A DNA stretch of 7,873 bases, taken from NCBI GenBank assembly GCA_902492555.1, contig CABUMH010000137.1:1-7873 (forward strand). Direction: 5' to 3'. Shown in pieces: positions 1 through 5,521 of this stretch. The notes below the pieces were generated by a model, which worked only from the letters and a program-made list of their open reading frames with translations, made no database searches and was not told the origin of the DNA. Made by a program: the position numbers and the translations under genes. How positions within the stretch are numbered: the first letter of the stretch is position 1; every line of letters begins with the position of its first letter. Source of the stretch: Eisenbergiella sp900555195. GTDB taxonomy: Bacteria > Bacillota > Clostridia > Lachnospirales > Lachnospiraceae.

Positions 1-2
1 AG

Positions 3-200
3 CTTCCGGATGGGCCGGATGAAGCGGGAGGGCGTAGCAGCGCCAGGCTTCTGAAAGAACTTTACAACCGTGAATCAGGCGCTTATAATTTATTGCATGT
101 ATGGTTATGGCAGGTGTTTATGAAGAAGCTGAATACAGCATTCTTGCACAAAGCCAAAGCCTTGTTGCAGAGGGGAGCATATAGAGGTGAAAGCGAATGA
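3..200 (+). CDS. C-terminal end of an unidentified protein (partial, enters from left edge)
   Basis: This frame is open from the window edge to a TGA at 198-200 and encodes 65 residues, beginning LPDGPDEAGG and ending AYRGESE. The stop overlaps the start of the next gene (ATGA at 197-200), a spacing typical of translationally coupled genes in one operon. The residues from about 14 on look helical and basic (LLKELYNRE, FMKKLNTAFLHKAKALL). No domain is recognised. The context, just upstream of a WXG-like protein and a putative effector, suggests another small type VII secretion accessory protein, but that is inference. An internal ATG at 120 has no convincing ribosome binding site, so the true start is probably outside the window. 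It could also be a remnant. Confidence 0.45.
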   Translation, partial: LPDGPDEAGGRSSARLLKELYNRESGAYNLLHVWLWQVFMKKLNTAFLHKAKALLQRGAYRGESE

Positions 201-508
201 CAAGACATGAGATCTTCTTAAATTATTCTCAGGCGATGAAGCAGGCCGACCGTTTGGATGAAGTCGCGCAAAAGATCGAAAAGCTTGTGGGAGAGAAGAT
301 AGAACGTACAACGGACGCGTTGAAAGCGGCATGGCAAAGTGATAATTCGCCGCAGTATATTTGGAAAGTAAAAGGTGTCCAGGAAGAAATCAGCGGGAAT
401 GCGAAGGAAATAAGAAAAGTGGCGCAAAATATCCGGTCAGCTGCGGAAGAGATGAAGCGCGCAGAGTTAAGAGCGCTTGAGATTGCTGAAAGACGTTCGT
501 ACAGGTAG
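197..508 (+). CDS. WXG100-like type VII secretion protein (probable effector partner)
   Basis: The 103-residue protein is almost entirely helical and lacks a signal peptide. Two helices flank a turn at residues 46-52 (AWQSDNSPQY), the position of the W-x-G turn of WXG100/EsxA-like proteins; here the Gly is replaced (W-Q-S-D). The C-terminal helix ends ELRALEIAERR, a pattern I associate with small WXG-like proteins encoded beside LXG effectors. Such helical partners (Lap proteins) bind the N-terminal helical domain of type VIIb effectors and direct them to the EssC ATPase. A ribosome binding site AGGTGA lies 7 nt before the ATG, and the start overlaps the stop of the preceding frame. The next gene encodes the putative effector, which fits the partner role. 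The family assignment rests on pattern and context, not on a profile search. Confidence 0.72.
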   Translation: MTRHEIFLNYSQAMKQADRLDEVAQKIEKLVGEKIERTTDALKAAWQSDNSPQYIWKVKGVQEEISGNAKEIRKVAQNIRSAAEEMKRAELRALEIAERRSYR

Positions 509-620
509 GCTGGATGAATTGGTTAAAAAGAGGGAGGAAGCAAAGGGGTATATTCTGCCGGCGGTACGTTTGGGACGGCAGTTAAAAAGGGAGCGGGTTC
601 AGATGAGAGGTTGGGAGTGA
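471..620 (+). other. Open frame between the WXG-like and effector genes (possible small gene or remnant)
   Basis: The frame is open from 471 to a TGA at 618-620 and lacks an early ATG; a TTG at 477 could start a 47-residue peptide ending QMRGWE. It is hydrophilic and helical (LDELVKKREEAKG, LGRQLKRERVQ). Its stop lies 4 nt before the effector start, which is operon-like spacing. There is no clear ribosome binding site for the TTG. It may be the tail of a lost second partner gene, a frameshifted extension of the WXG-like gene, or chance. Confidence 0.22.
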
Positions 621-624
621 AAAA

Positions 625-1671
625 ATGAGCACGATTTATGTCGCATGGAAAGGCGTAACAGACGCAATAGATGAGTATTCATCCGAACGCAGGGAACTGT
701 CAGACAGCATCGCGAACTTGCGAAGCATCAAGGCTTACAGATGTATGTCCGGGTATGGTTTTTCTTCCGTTTACAGAACACTGGACAGAATTATCCAAAA
801 CCTGGAAAGGGAAAAGCGCAGCATCAAATCGCTTGAAGATGCCCTGTCTGAGATCCTGAATACATATAAACAGTATGAGAATAACATTGAGGGCAATGTT
901 CAAGTGGGCGAGGGCGAATCTTCCGAAACGACGAATTTCTTTCAATGGAAGTGGAGCGATATGTGGAAGGTGATTGCTAAGGGAGGGATCATTGGAAATG
1001 TGGTTGCTGCTGCGGGCGGTCTGATTACAGGCGGATGGTCGCACAGTTCTGCAATTAACGCGCTCAAAAATATTGTGTCAGGCGTAGGCGGAATTGCCGG
1101 AGCCGTTGCGAAGGGAAGCGATGCGAACTGGAGAAATGCGTTGCTGGGCCTGGATGATGCATTAAAAAGCCTGGATACTTCCAGTGCGGGCAGTGCCTTT
1201 GAATCTTCGCTCGTAAAGCAATTTGGAAAGGATCTTTCATTCAAACAGGCGGCGAATGGGGCGGATAAAGTGAAGGTTGGAGCCAAATGGGCAGGGCATT
1301 TTTTGACATTGTTTTCCAATGCGTGGGAGAATGCGGAGGAATTTGAAGGGCAGGAGAATGCACTGGTAAGAGGGACAGCAGAGACTGCGATTGAAACGGT
1401 TACGGACATTGGCGTTGGGGCGGTAGCTACGGCGGGGGGGTCTGCAGGAATCACTGCGGCTCTGACTGCACTGGGATGCACTGTCGCAGCGCCTGCGGTG
1501 GCAGTCGGAGCGGGCGCGGTTGTTGTTACCTGGGCAGCGAACGGAGTATGCAAATGGCTCACAGGCGGGAAGGATATAGGAGAAGTTGCGGCAGATTTGG
1601 TATGTGATTCCGTTCAAAATGGAATCGACGCGGTTGTCAGTTGGGGAAAATCATTCTTTTCCTTCGCATAG
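625..1671 (+). CDS. Putative type VII-secreted effector with Gly/Ala-rich membrane-active C-terminus
   Basis: The 348-residue protein has no Sec signal peptide. Residues 1-90 are helical, with a Trp at position 8 (YVAWKG) and a heptad-like hydrophobic pattern, as in the N-termini of WXG/LXG secretion substrates; it is much shorter than a full LXG domain (about 200 residues). Residues 91-105 are a polar linker. From 106 on come Gly/Ala-rich hydrophobic stretches at about 119-137, 149-163 and 262-306, the last rich in small-residue spacings (GVGAVATAGG, AVAVGAGAVV). No catalytic motif of a nuclease, NADase or lipase is visible. Glycine-zipper-like segments are known in pore-forming LXG effectors such as TelE of Streptococcus gallolyticus, so a membrane-inserting toxin is the favoured inference. 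A GGGAG ribosome binding site lies 7 nt before the ATG. The WXG-like gene precedes it and a DUF4176 gene follows. It could instead be a structural or surface protein of the system. Confidence 0.65.
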   Translation: MSTIYVAWKGVTDAIDEYSSERRELSDSIANLRSIKAYRCMSGYGFSSVYRTLDRIIQNLEREKRSIKSLEDALSEILNTYKQYENNIEGNVQVGEGESSETTNFFQWKWSDMWKVIAKGGIIGNVVAAAGGLITGGWSHSSAINALKNIVSGVGGIAGAVAKGSDANWRNALLGLDDALKSLDTSSAGSAFESSLVKQFGKDLSFKQAANGADKVKVGAKWAGHFLTLFSNAWENAEEFEGQENALVRGTAETAIETVTDIGVGAVATAGGSAGITAALTALGCTVAAPAVAVGAGAVVVTWAANGVCKWLTGGKDIGEVAADLVCDSVQNGIDAVVSWGKSFFSFA

Positions 1672-1763
1672 GTATTCTATGTAACAGTTCAGACGTATCT
1701 GTCTGTTATCAATAATAAGTATCTGTAAGATCGAGTAAATTGTGAGAGGAGATATGAAGGAGC

Positions 1764-2036
1764 ATGAAAATTAAAGGATTGCTTCCTATTGGAAGCGTAG
1801 TATTGCTGAAAAACGGGAAAAAGAAGGTCATGGTCTACGGAATAAAGCAAACGGATCAAAGCAGCGGAATTGAATATGATTATATCAGCGTTCTTTACCC
1901 GGAAGGCAATATGGGAGACGGAACGCAGTTTCTGTTCAACCATGAAGACATTGACGACATATTTTTCCGCGGATATGAAGACGAAGAAAGAGAAGGATTT
2001 ATTGATAATCTTTCCAAATACTATAAAGAAGGATAA
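1764..2036 (+). CDS. DUF4176 family protein, type VII secretion-associated
   Basis: The 90-residue acidic protein matches the DUF4176 pattern: LLPIGSVVLLKNGKKKVMVYG near the start, a YDYISVLYPEGN core at 38-49, and FLFNHEDIDDIFFRGYEDEE at 57-75. Such proteins are commonly encoded next to LXG/WXG effectors in Firmicutes and are thought to act in the cytoplasm in effector export; the direct role of this one is inferred. An in-frame stop (TGA 1755-1757) excludes an upstream start. GAGGAG lies 11 nt upstream, while a second GAAGGAG sits only 1 nt from the ATG and probably overlaps a six-codon ATG frame starting at 1754. The gene is 92 nt from the effector stop and is followed by a strong hairpin, so it appears to close the operon. 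Confidence 0.82.
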   Translation: MKIKGLLPIGSVVLLKNGKKKVMVYGIKQTDQSSGIEYDYISVLYPEGNMGDGTQFLFNHEDIDDIFFRGYEDEEREGFIDNLSKYYKEG

Positions 2037-2064
2037 GCGGCATCTTTGTTCCCATTAAGAATCC

Positions 2065-2100
2065 AAACAGACTTCCGGCGTTAGCGCAGGAAGTCTGTTT
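2065..2100 (+). terminator. Hairpin terminator closing the type VII effector operon
   Basis: A perfect 12-bp inverted repeat (AAACAGACTTCC at 2065-2076 with GGAAGTCTGTTT at 2089-2100) encloses a 12-nt loop that can itself form a short GCG/CGC stem. It lies 28 nt after the DUF4176 stop. The trailing T run is only three bases, so termination may be moderate, and the A/T-flanked stem could work on either strand. Confidence 0.7.
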
Positions 2101-2125
2101 GCGATTGAACAATATTTATACGAAA

Positions 2126-2379
2126 TTAGGCAGGAGGCGTGCGCAGAACCATTTCCCCGCCCTGTCCGTCCCTCTGCAGGCTCCCTGCCGCTCTTTCTTG
2201 GCGGGGAGCCTCTAAAAACGCCAGTCCTTACGCGCCGTCCTTTGGCGCGTTAGTACTGCTGCGTTTTTAGCGGAGCGCGAGCGTCCCCCGCCAAGAAAGA
2301 GCGGCAGGTTTGCCTGCAGAGGGCTGGGCGGGCTGGGGGACAGGGCGGGGGAATGGTTTTGCGCACGCCTCCTGCCTGA
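2126..2379. repeat. 254-nt imperfect palindrome (large intergenic stem-loop element)
   Basis: The two halves pair along almost their full length. Outer stem: 2126-2167 with 2338-2379, 42 continuous pairs on the + strand RNA, the only non-Watson-Crick positions being three G.U pairs (2127/2378, 2146/2359, 2154/2351). Next: 2170-2181 with 2312-2323 (12 bp), 2184-2206 with 2286-2308 (23 bp), 2213-2220 with 2262-2269 (8 bp) and 2230-2236 with 2244-2250 (7 bp), closed by a 7-nt loop GTCCTTT. The right arm carries extra unpaired blocks at 2324-2337 and 2270-2285. No convincing protein is encoded, no T tract follows, and no target-site duplication is visible. It may be a MITE-like or repetitive extragenic palindrome, or a structured RNA. 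The structure is seen directly; its nature is not. Confidence 0.8.
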
Positions 2380-2384
2380 AGGGA

Positions 2385-2413
2385 TTGTAAAAACGACAGC
2401 CGCCATATATAAT
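2385..2413 (+). promoter_or_regulatory. Sigma-A promoter of the two-component operon
   Basis: TTGTAA at 2385-2390 and TATAAT at 2408-2413 are separated by 17 bp, a near-ideal vegetative promoter. Transcription would start near 2420, about 27 nt before the chosen start of the first response regulator. The -35 element begins 5 nt after the end of the large palindrome. Confidence 0.72.
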
Positions 2414-2430
2414 CAGTTTAAACGATGATA

Positions 2431-2439
2431 AGGGCGGAG
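2431..2439 (+). promoter_or_regulatory. Ribosome binding site that favours the second ATG
   Basis: AGGGCGGAG ends 1 nt before the ATG at 2441 but 7 nt before the ATG at 2447. The second spacing is normal, and the resulting N-terminus MRILIIEDN matches the usual start of response regulators. Confidence 0.6.
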
Positions 2440-2446
2440 TATGGTC

Positions 2447-3127
2447 ATGCGCATTTTGATTATTGAGGATAACAGACGGTTGGCGGAGTCCATCCGGGAC
2501 ATTTTGAAGCACGGATATGAGTGCGATATCTGTGAGGACGGGAAACAGGGAGCAGCCCTCCTTCCGGCAGGTGGGTATGATGCGGCCATCCTGGATCTCA
2601 TGCTTCCGGGAATGGACGGCATTACGCTGCTGAAAGAGGTAAGAAAAAAGGGCTGCTTTGTCCCGATCCTGATTCTCACGGCCAAAAGTGAACTGGAAGA
2701 TCGGGTGTTGGGGTTGGAGAGCGGGGCGGACTATTATCTGACCAAGCCGTTTGATATGCAGGAGCTGACCGCAGTTGTGAAGACCCTGGTCAGAAGGAAG
2801 GGGGAAATGATCCCGGAGAATCCTTCTTTTGGCAATATCACCCTGCATCAGGCGGACTATACGCTGCGCAGCCCAGGGAAGCAGATCCCGCTTGGGAAAA
2901 AGGAATATGATATCATGCGGATTCTGATGATCAACCATGAACAGGTGGTTTCCAAGGAAACGCTTCTGCTGAAGGTCTGGGGGAACGACGCGGATGCGGT
3001 GGAAAATAATGTGGAGGTATATATCTCCTTTTTGAGAAAAAAACTGGAATTTCTGGATGCGGATATCATGATTGCCACCAGCCGGAAGCTGGGATACCGC
3101 ATCGTGAAGAAGCAGGGAGGCATTTAA
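2447..3127 (+). CDS. OmpR/PhoB-family response regulator (first of two)
   Basis: This 226-residue cytoplasmic DNA-binding regulator has a complete receiver domain (residues 1 to about 115): acidic pair E7-D8, phospho-acceptor D50 in LDLMLPGMDG, T78 in LTAKS, and K100 in LTKPF. The winged-helix DNA-binding domain occupies about 127-222, with the recognition-helix region NNVEVYISFLRKKLEFL and the closing wing LGYRIVKK. Length and order are standard for the family. It is led by its own sigma-A promoter and lies 3 nt before the histidine kinase, which is most likely its cognate phosphodonor. The ATG at 2447 is preferred over 2441 because of ribosome-binding-site spacing. The signal and target genes cannot be told from the sequence. 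Confidence 0.93.
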   Translation: MRILIIEDNRRLAESIRDILKHGYECDICEDGKQGAALLPAGGYDAAILDLMLPGMDGITLLKEVRKKGCFVPILILTAKSELEDRVLGLESGADYYLTKPFDMQELTAVVKTLVRRKGEMIPENPSFGNITLHQADYTLRSPGKQIPLGKKEYDIMRILMINHEQVVSKETLLLKVWGNDADAVENNVEVYISFLRKKLEFLDADIMIATSRKLGYRIVKKQGGI

Positions 3128-3130
3128 GCT

Positions 3131-4408
3131 ATGAAGGAAATCAGCCGGTTGCGGTGGAAATTCATCATTTATAACATGCTGATCGTGACGGCGGTGATCG
3201 GAATCACCTTTACGGCCCTGGTGGCTGTGCTGCACAACAGAGGGAACGAGGAAGGCAGGCTGATCCTGGAGCAGGCGGTGGAACAGCCGGGGGAACGGCT
3301 GATTTTTGACGCGATTCCACAGGTACGGCTTCCGTATTTTTCCGTATTGGTGACAGAGAGCGGAGAGATCATCATGCGGGAGAGTGCCTACAATTCTTTC
3401 CCGGGCCCGGCTTATCTGGAGCAGCTGGCGATTCTTGGCATGGCGGCGGAGGCTGATGACGGCGTGCTGGACGGCTATCAGCTGCGTTATATGAGAGTGC
3501 AGCAGCCTTCCGGCTATCTTCTTGTCTTTGCGGATACATCTTATGGAGACAGGGTGCAGGAGGCCCTGCTTCGCTACGGAGGATTGGCTTGTGTGGGCAT
3601 CTGGCTCGTTTTTTTCGGCCTTTCCTTTCTGGTTTCCCGTTGGGTGGTCAGCCCCATCGCTCGCTCCATGCGCCTGCAGAAACAGTTCGTGGCGGATGCT
3701 TCTCATGAACTGAAAACGCCTCTGACGGTGATCACGGCCAATGCGGAACTGCTGCGGGAACGGTGTGCGGGACTGAGCGCGGAGGCGGATAGATGGCTGG
3801 AGCATATCAATCAGGAATGCAGACAGATGCGCTCGCTGGTGGAGAGCCTTTTGGAACTGGCCAGGGAAGACGCCCGGACAAAACGCAGGGAAAGCTGGAA
3901 GACATTTTCCCTGAGCAACCTGGTGACGGAAAAGCTGCTGATTTTTGAACCGCTTTTCTACCAGGAAGGAAAGACACTGCGTTATGAGGTGGAAGAGAAT
4001 GTCCTCGTGAAAGGGGACGGGCCGCAGCTGGGCCAGCTGATCAAGGTCCTTCTGGACAATGCGGTCAAATATACTTGTGAAAAAGGCAGGGTGGAAGTGC
4101 GGCTGGAGACATTGGGGCATGGCCGGGCGCGGCTTTGGGTGAACAGCGAAGGGGAGCTGATCCCCAAAGAAAAGCGGACGTTGATTTTCCAGCGTTTCTA
4201 CCGGGATGAGAGCGTGAGGAGCTCCTGCACGGGATATGGCCTCGGCCTGGCAATCGCCGGGAAGATCGCGGGGAACTATCATGCCAAGCTGGGTGTGGAG
4301 TGCCGGAACGGAATGAACTGCTTTTATGTGATTTTGCGCACCGCGAATGGACGCGGACATATGGCCGGCAAAGCTTCCGGAAAAACCGGGCAGGAGGGGC
4401 CGGGATGA
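3131..4408 (+). CDS. Membrane sensor histidine kinase
   Basis: The 425-residue kinase autophosphorylates on His and passes phosphate to a response regulator. A first membrane segment (about 11-34) and a second (about 150-173) enclose an extracytoplasmic sensor region of about 115 residues with no recognised fold. No clear HAMP domain follows. The dimerisation/phospho-acceptor helix has FVADASHELKTPLTV, with H192 as the phosphorylated residue. The ATPase domain shows the N box around N310 (LLDNAVKYT), an F box FQRFYR (353-358) and a G2 box GYGLGLA (368-374). The G1 box reads VNSEGELI (337-344) and lacks the usual Asp and second Gly. GGGAGG lies about 10 nt before the ATG. Its last 4 nt overlap the second regulator gene (ATGA), so the two are probably translationally coupled. 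The last 20 residues or so are Gly/Lys-rich and look non-conserved. Confidence 0.92.
   Translation: MKEISRLRWKFIIYNMLIVTAVIGITFTALVAVLHNRGNEEGRLILEQAVEQPGERLIFDAIPQVRLPYFSVLVTESGEIIMRESAYNSFPGPAYLEQLAILGMAAEADDGVLDGYQLRYMRVQQPSGYLLVFADTSYGDRVQEALLRYGGLACVGIWLVFFGLSFLVSRWVVSPIARSMRLQKQFVADASHELKTPLTVITANAELLRERCAGLSAEADRWLEHINQECRQMRSLVESLLELAREDARTKRRESWKTFSLSNLVTEKLLIFEPLFYQEGKTLRYEVEENVLVKGDGPQLGQLIKVLLDNAVKYTCEKGRVEVRLETLGHGRARLWVNSEGELIPKEKRTLIFQRFYRDESVRSSCTGYGLGLAIAGKIAGNYHAKLGVECRNGMNCFYVILRTANGRGHMAGKASGKTGQEGPG
4391..4399 (+). promoter_or_regulatory. Ribosome binding site inside the kinase gene, for the second regulator
   Basis: CAGGAGGGG ends 5 nt before the ATG at 4405. It fixes the regulator start there, although the frame is open from an ATG at 4300 that would add 35 residues unlike any receiver domain. 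Confidence 0.7.
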
Positions 4409-5097
4409 ATCGTATTTTGATGATAGATGATGATGAAGAACTCTGCGCTTTGATAAAGCGCAGCATCATGGCGGAAAACATAGAAGCGGATTCCTGCAGT
4501 ACGGGAAAAGAGGGATTGGCCAAATTAAAGGAGAAAGAATATCAGCTTGTGATTCTGGATGTCCTGATGCCGGGCATGGATGGGTTTGAGACCCTGGAAA
4601 AGATCCGACAGGAAAACGACGTTCCCATTCTTATGTTTACCTCTCGGGATGACAGCATTTCCAAGGTGAGGGGACTGCGCGCAGGAGCGGATGATTATGT
4701 GACAAAGCCCTTTGACATGGAGGAACTGACGGCCCGCATCCTTTCTCTGATACGGCGTTATACCCGTTTTAGCCGGGAAAATCAGGATGATGGACGGCTT
4801 GTGTTTGACGGACTGGAGATCGATATGGATAACCGTTCGGTCACCACCGGCAACGGAAAGGTTGAACTCCCTCCAAAGGAATTCGATCTGCTTGTGTTCT
4901 TTGCCAGGAATCAGGGAAAGATCCTGACGAAGCAGCGGATCTATGAAGAGGTCTGGAAAGAGGAGTACTGCTACGATGACAGCAACATAATGGCGGTTAT
5001 CAGCCGCCTGCGCAAAAAAATAGAGGCGCCCTTTGGCAAAACAAAATATATCCAGACGATCAAGGGCATTGGCTATCGGTTCAATAAGGAAGTATGA
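4405..5097 (+). CDS. OmpR/PhoB-family response regulator (second of two)
   Basis: The 230-residue regulator has a receiver domain with acidic residues D8-D9, phospho-acceptor D52 in LDVLMPGMDG, T79 in FTSRD and K101 in VTKPF, so all phosphotransfer residues are present. The winged-helix domain spans about 130-228 (recognition region SNIMAVISRLRKKIE, closing wing IKGIGYRF). It differs clearly from the first regulator, so it is not a recent tandem copy. Its start overlaps the kinase stop and it has a strong internal ribosome binding site. No second kinase follows; the next gene belongs to an SOS-type operon. It may share the upstream kinase, answer to a kinase elsewhere, or be what remains of a regulator-kinase pair. 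No clear intrinsic terminator follows it. Confidence 0.92.
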   Translation: MNRILMIDDDEELCALIKRSIMAENIEADSCSTGKEGLAKLKEKEYQLVILDVLMPGMDGFETLEKIRQENDVPILMFTSRDDSISKVRGLRAGADDYVTKPFDMEELTARILSLIRRYTRFSRENQDDGRLVFDGLEIDMDNRSVTTGNGKVELPPKEFDLLVFFARNQGKILTKQRIYEEVWKEEYCYDDSNIMAVISRLRKKIEAPFGKTKYIQTIKGIGYRFNKEV

Positions 5098-5169
5098 TGC
5101 TGTTTATGCATTTTGTGGATGGTTGAATCACCATGGCAGCGGGAATTGCTGGAAACAGCCCCCTCCTTC

Positions 5170-5198
5170 TTTACAAGAACAGGTGGTTCTGTTAAGAT
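5170..5198 (+). promoter_or_regulatory. Sigma-A promoter of the SOS-type dinB operon
   Basis: TTTACA at 5170-5175 and TAAGAT at 5193-5198 are spaced by 17 bp. Transcription would start near 5205, placing the LexA box over the start site and a second palindrome in the spacer. Confidence 0.62.
5176..5190 (+). promoter_or_regulatory. Spacer palindrome AGAAC-N5-GTTCT (possible second LexA-like half-site pair)
   Basis: AGAAC (5176-5180) and GTTCT (5186-5190) form an inverted repeat with 5 nt between arms, one more than the Firmicutes LexA consensus. It sits exactly between the -35 and -10 elements. Binding by LexA is doubtful because of the spacing. Confidence 0.35.
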
Positions 5199-5205
5199 GA
5201 AAACA

Positions 5206-5217
5206 GAACAAATGTTC
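5206..5217 (+). promoter_or_regulatory. LexA (SOS) box
   Basis: GAACAAATGTTC is a perfect match to the Firmicutes LexA/DinR consensus GAAC-N4-GTTC, with a G following on the right as in the extended form. It covers the expected transcription start just downstream of the -10 element. Repression by LexA and induction by DNA damage fit the Y-family polymerase gene encoded downstream. Confidence 0.85.
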
Positions 5218-5230
5218 GGAAGAAGGTGAG

Positions 5231-5521
5231 ATGATGGAACGCTCTGTTGCAGAAAGAAATCTGCCGATTCAGGTGGCAGCGCTGTGCGATACCACAGGAA
5301 AACTCCATCCTTTGTGGTTTCGATATGCGGACGAGGCGCATCAGGTCCGGAAGGTGAACATAGATGCCGTCCTGTCTCAGAAAACGCTTCGTTATGTGGG
5401 CATCCGGATGGAACAGTATATCTGTGCTTCAGAGATTGGCGGGCGCAGGAGAATCTATGAGCTGCGTTACAGCGTGGAGAACCACAGGTGGTATTTTTTT
5501 CAGATGCTGGATGAAGGCTGA
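5231..5521 (+). CDS. Small conserved-looking protein of the dinB operon
   Basis: The 96-residue protein has no signal peptide and no recognised catalytic motif. It looks beta-rich, with regularly placed segments (IQVAALCD, LHPLWFRY, YVGIRMEQYICAS) and ends ELRYSVENHRWYFFQML. Proteins of this kind are often seen directly upstream of Y-family polymerase genes in Clostridia; I do not know a demonstrated function. It is the first gene after the LexA box and its TGA overlaps the polymerase ATG by one base, so it is likely SOS-induced and co-translated with the polymerase. The ATG at 5234 is an equally good start given AAGGTG at 5223-5228. Confidence 0.72.
   Translation: MMERSVAERNLPIQVAALCDTTGKLHPLWFRYADEAHQVRKVNIDAVLSQKTLRYVGIRMEQYICASEIGGRRRIYELRYSVENHRWYFFQMLDEG

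Noticed and set aside
942..1562. A 206-codon - strand frame opposite the putative effector
   Set aside because: It is Ala/Pro/Ser-rich, the expected complement of the Gly/Ala-rich effector, and has no ribosome binding site or neighbour context.
2267..4360. A 697-codon open frame on the - strand
   Set aside because: It lies antisense to a complete response regulator and kinase and runs into the palindrome. Its composition (rich in His, Gln, Pro, Arg) is that of a shadow frame in high-GC coding DNA.
4300..4404. Upstream start for the second response regulator
   Set aside because: It would add 35 residues unlike any receiver domain and overlap the kinase deeply; a strong ribosome binding site at 4391-4399 supports 4405.
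5098..5169. Terminator after the second response regulator
   Set aside because: Only 4-5 bp stems (ATGGT/ACCAT, CAGC/GCTG) are present, with no T tract.
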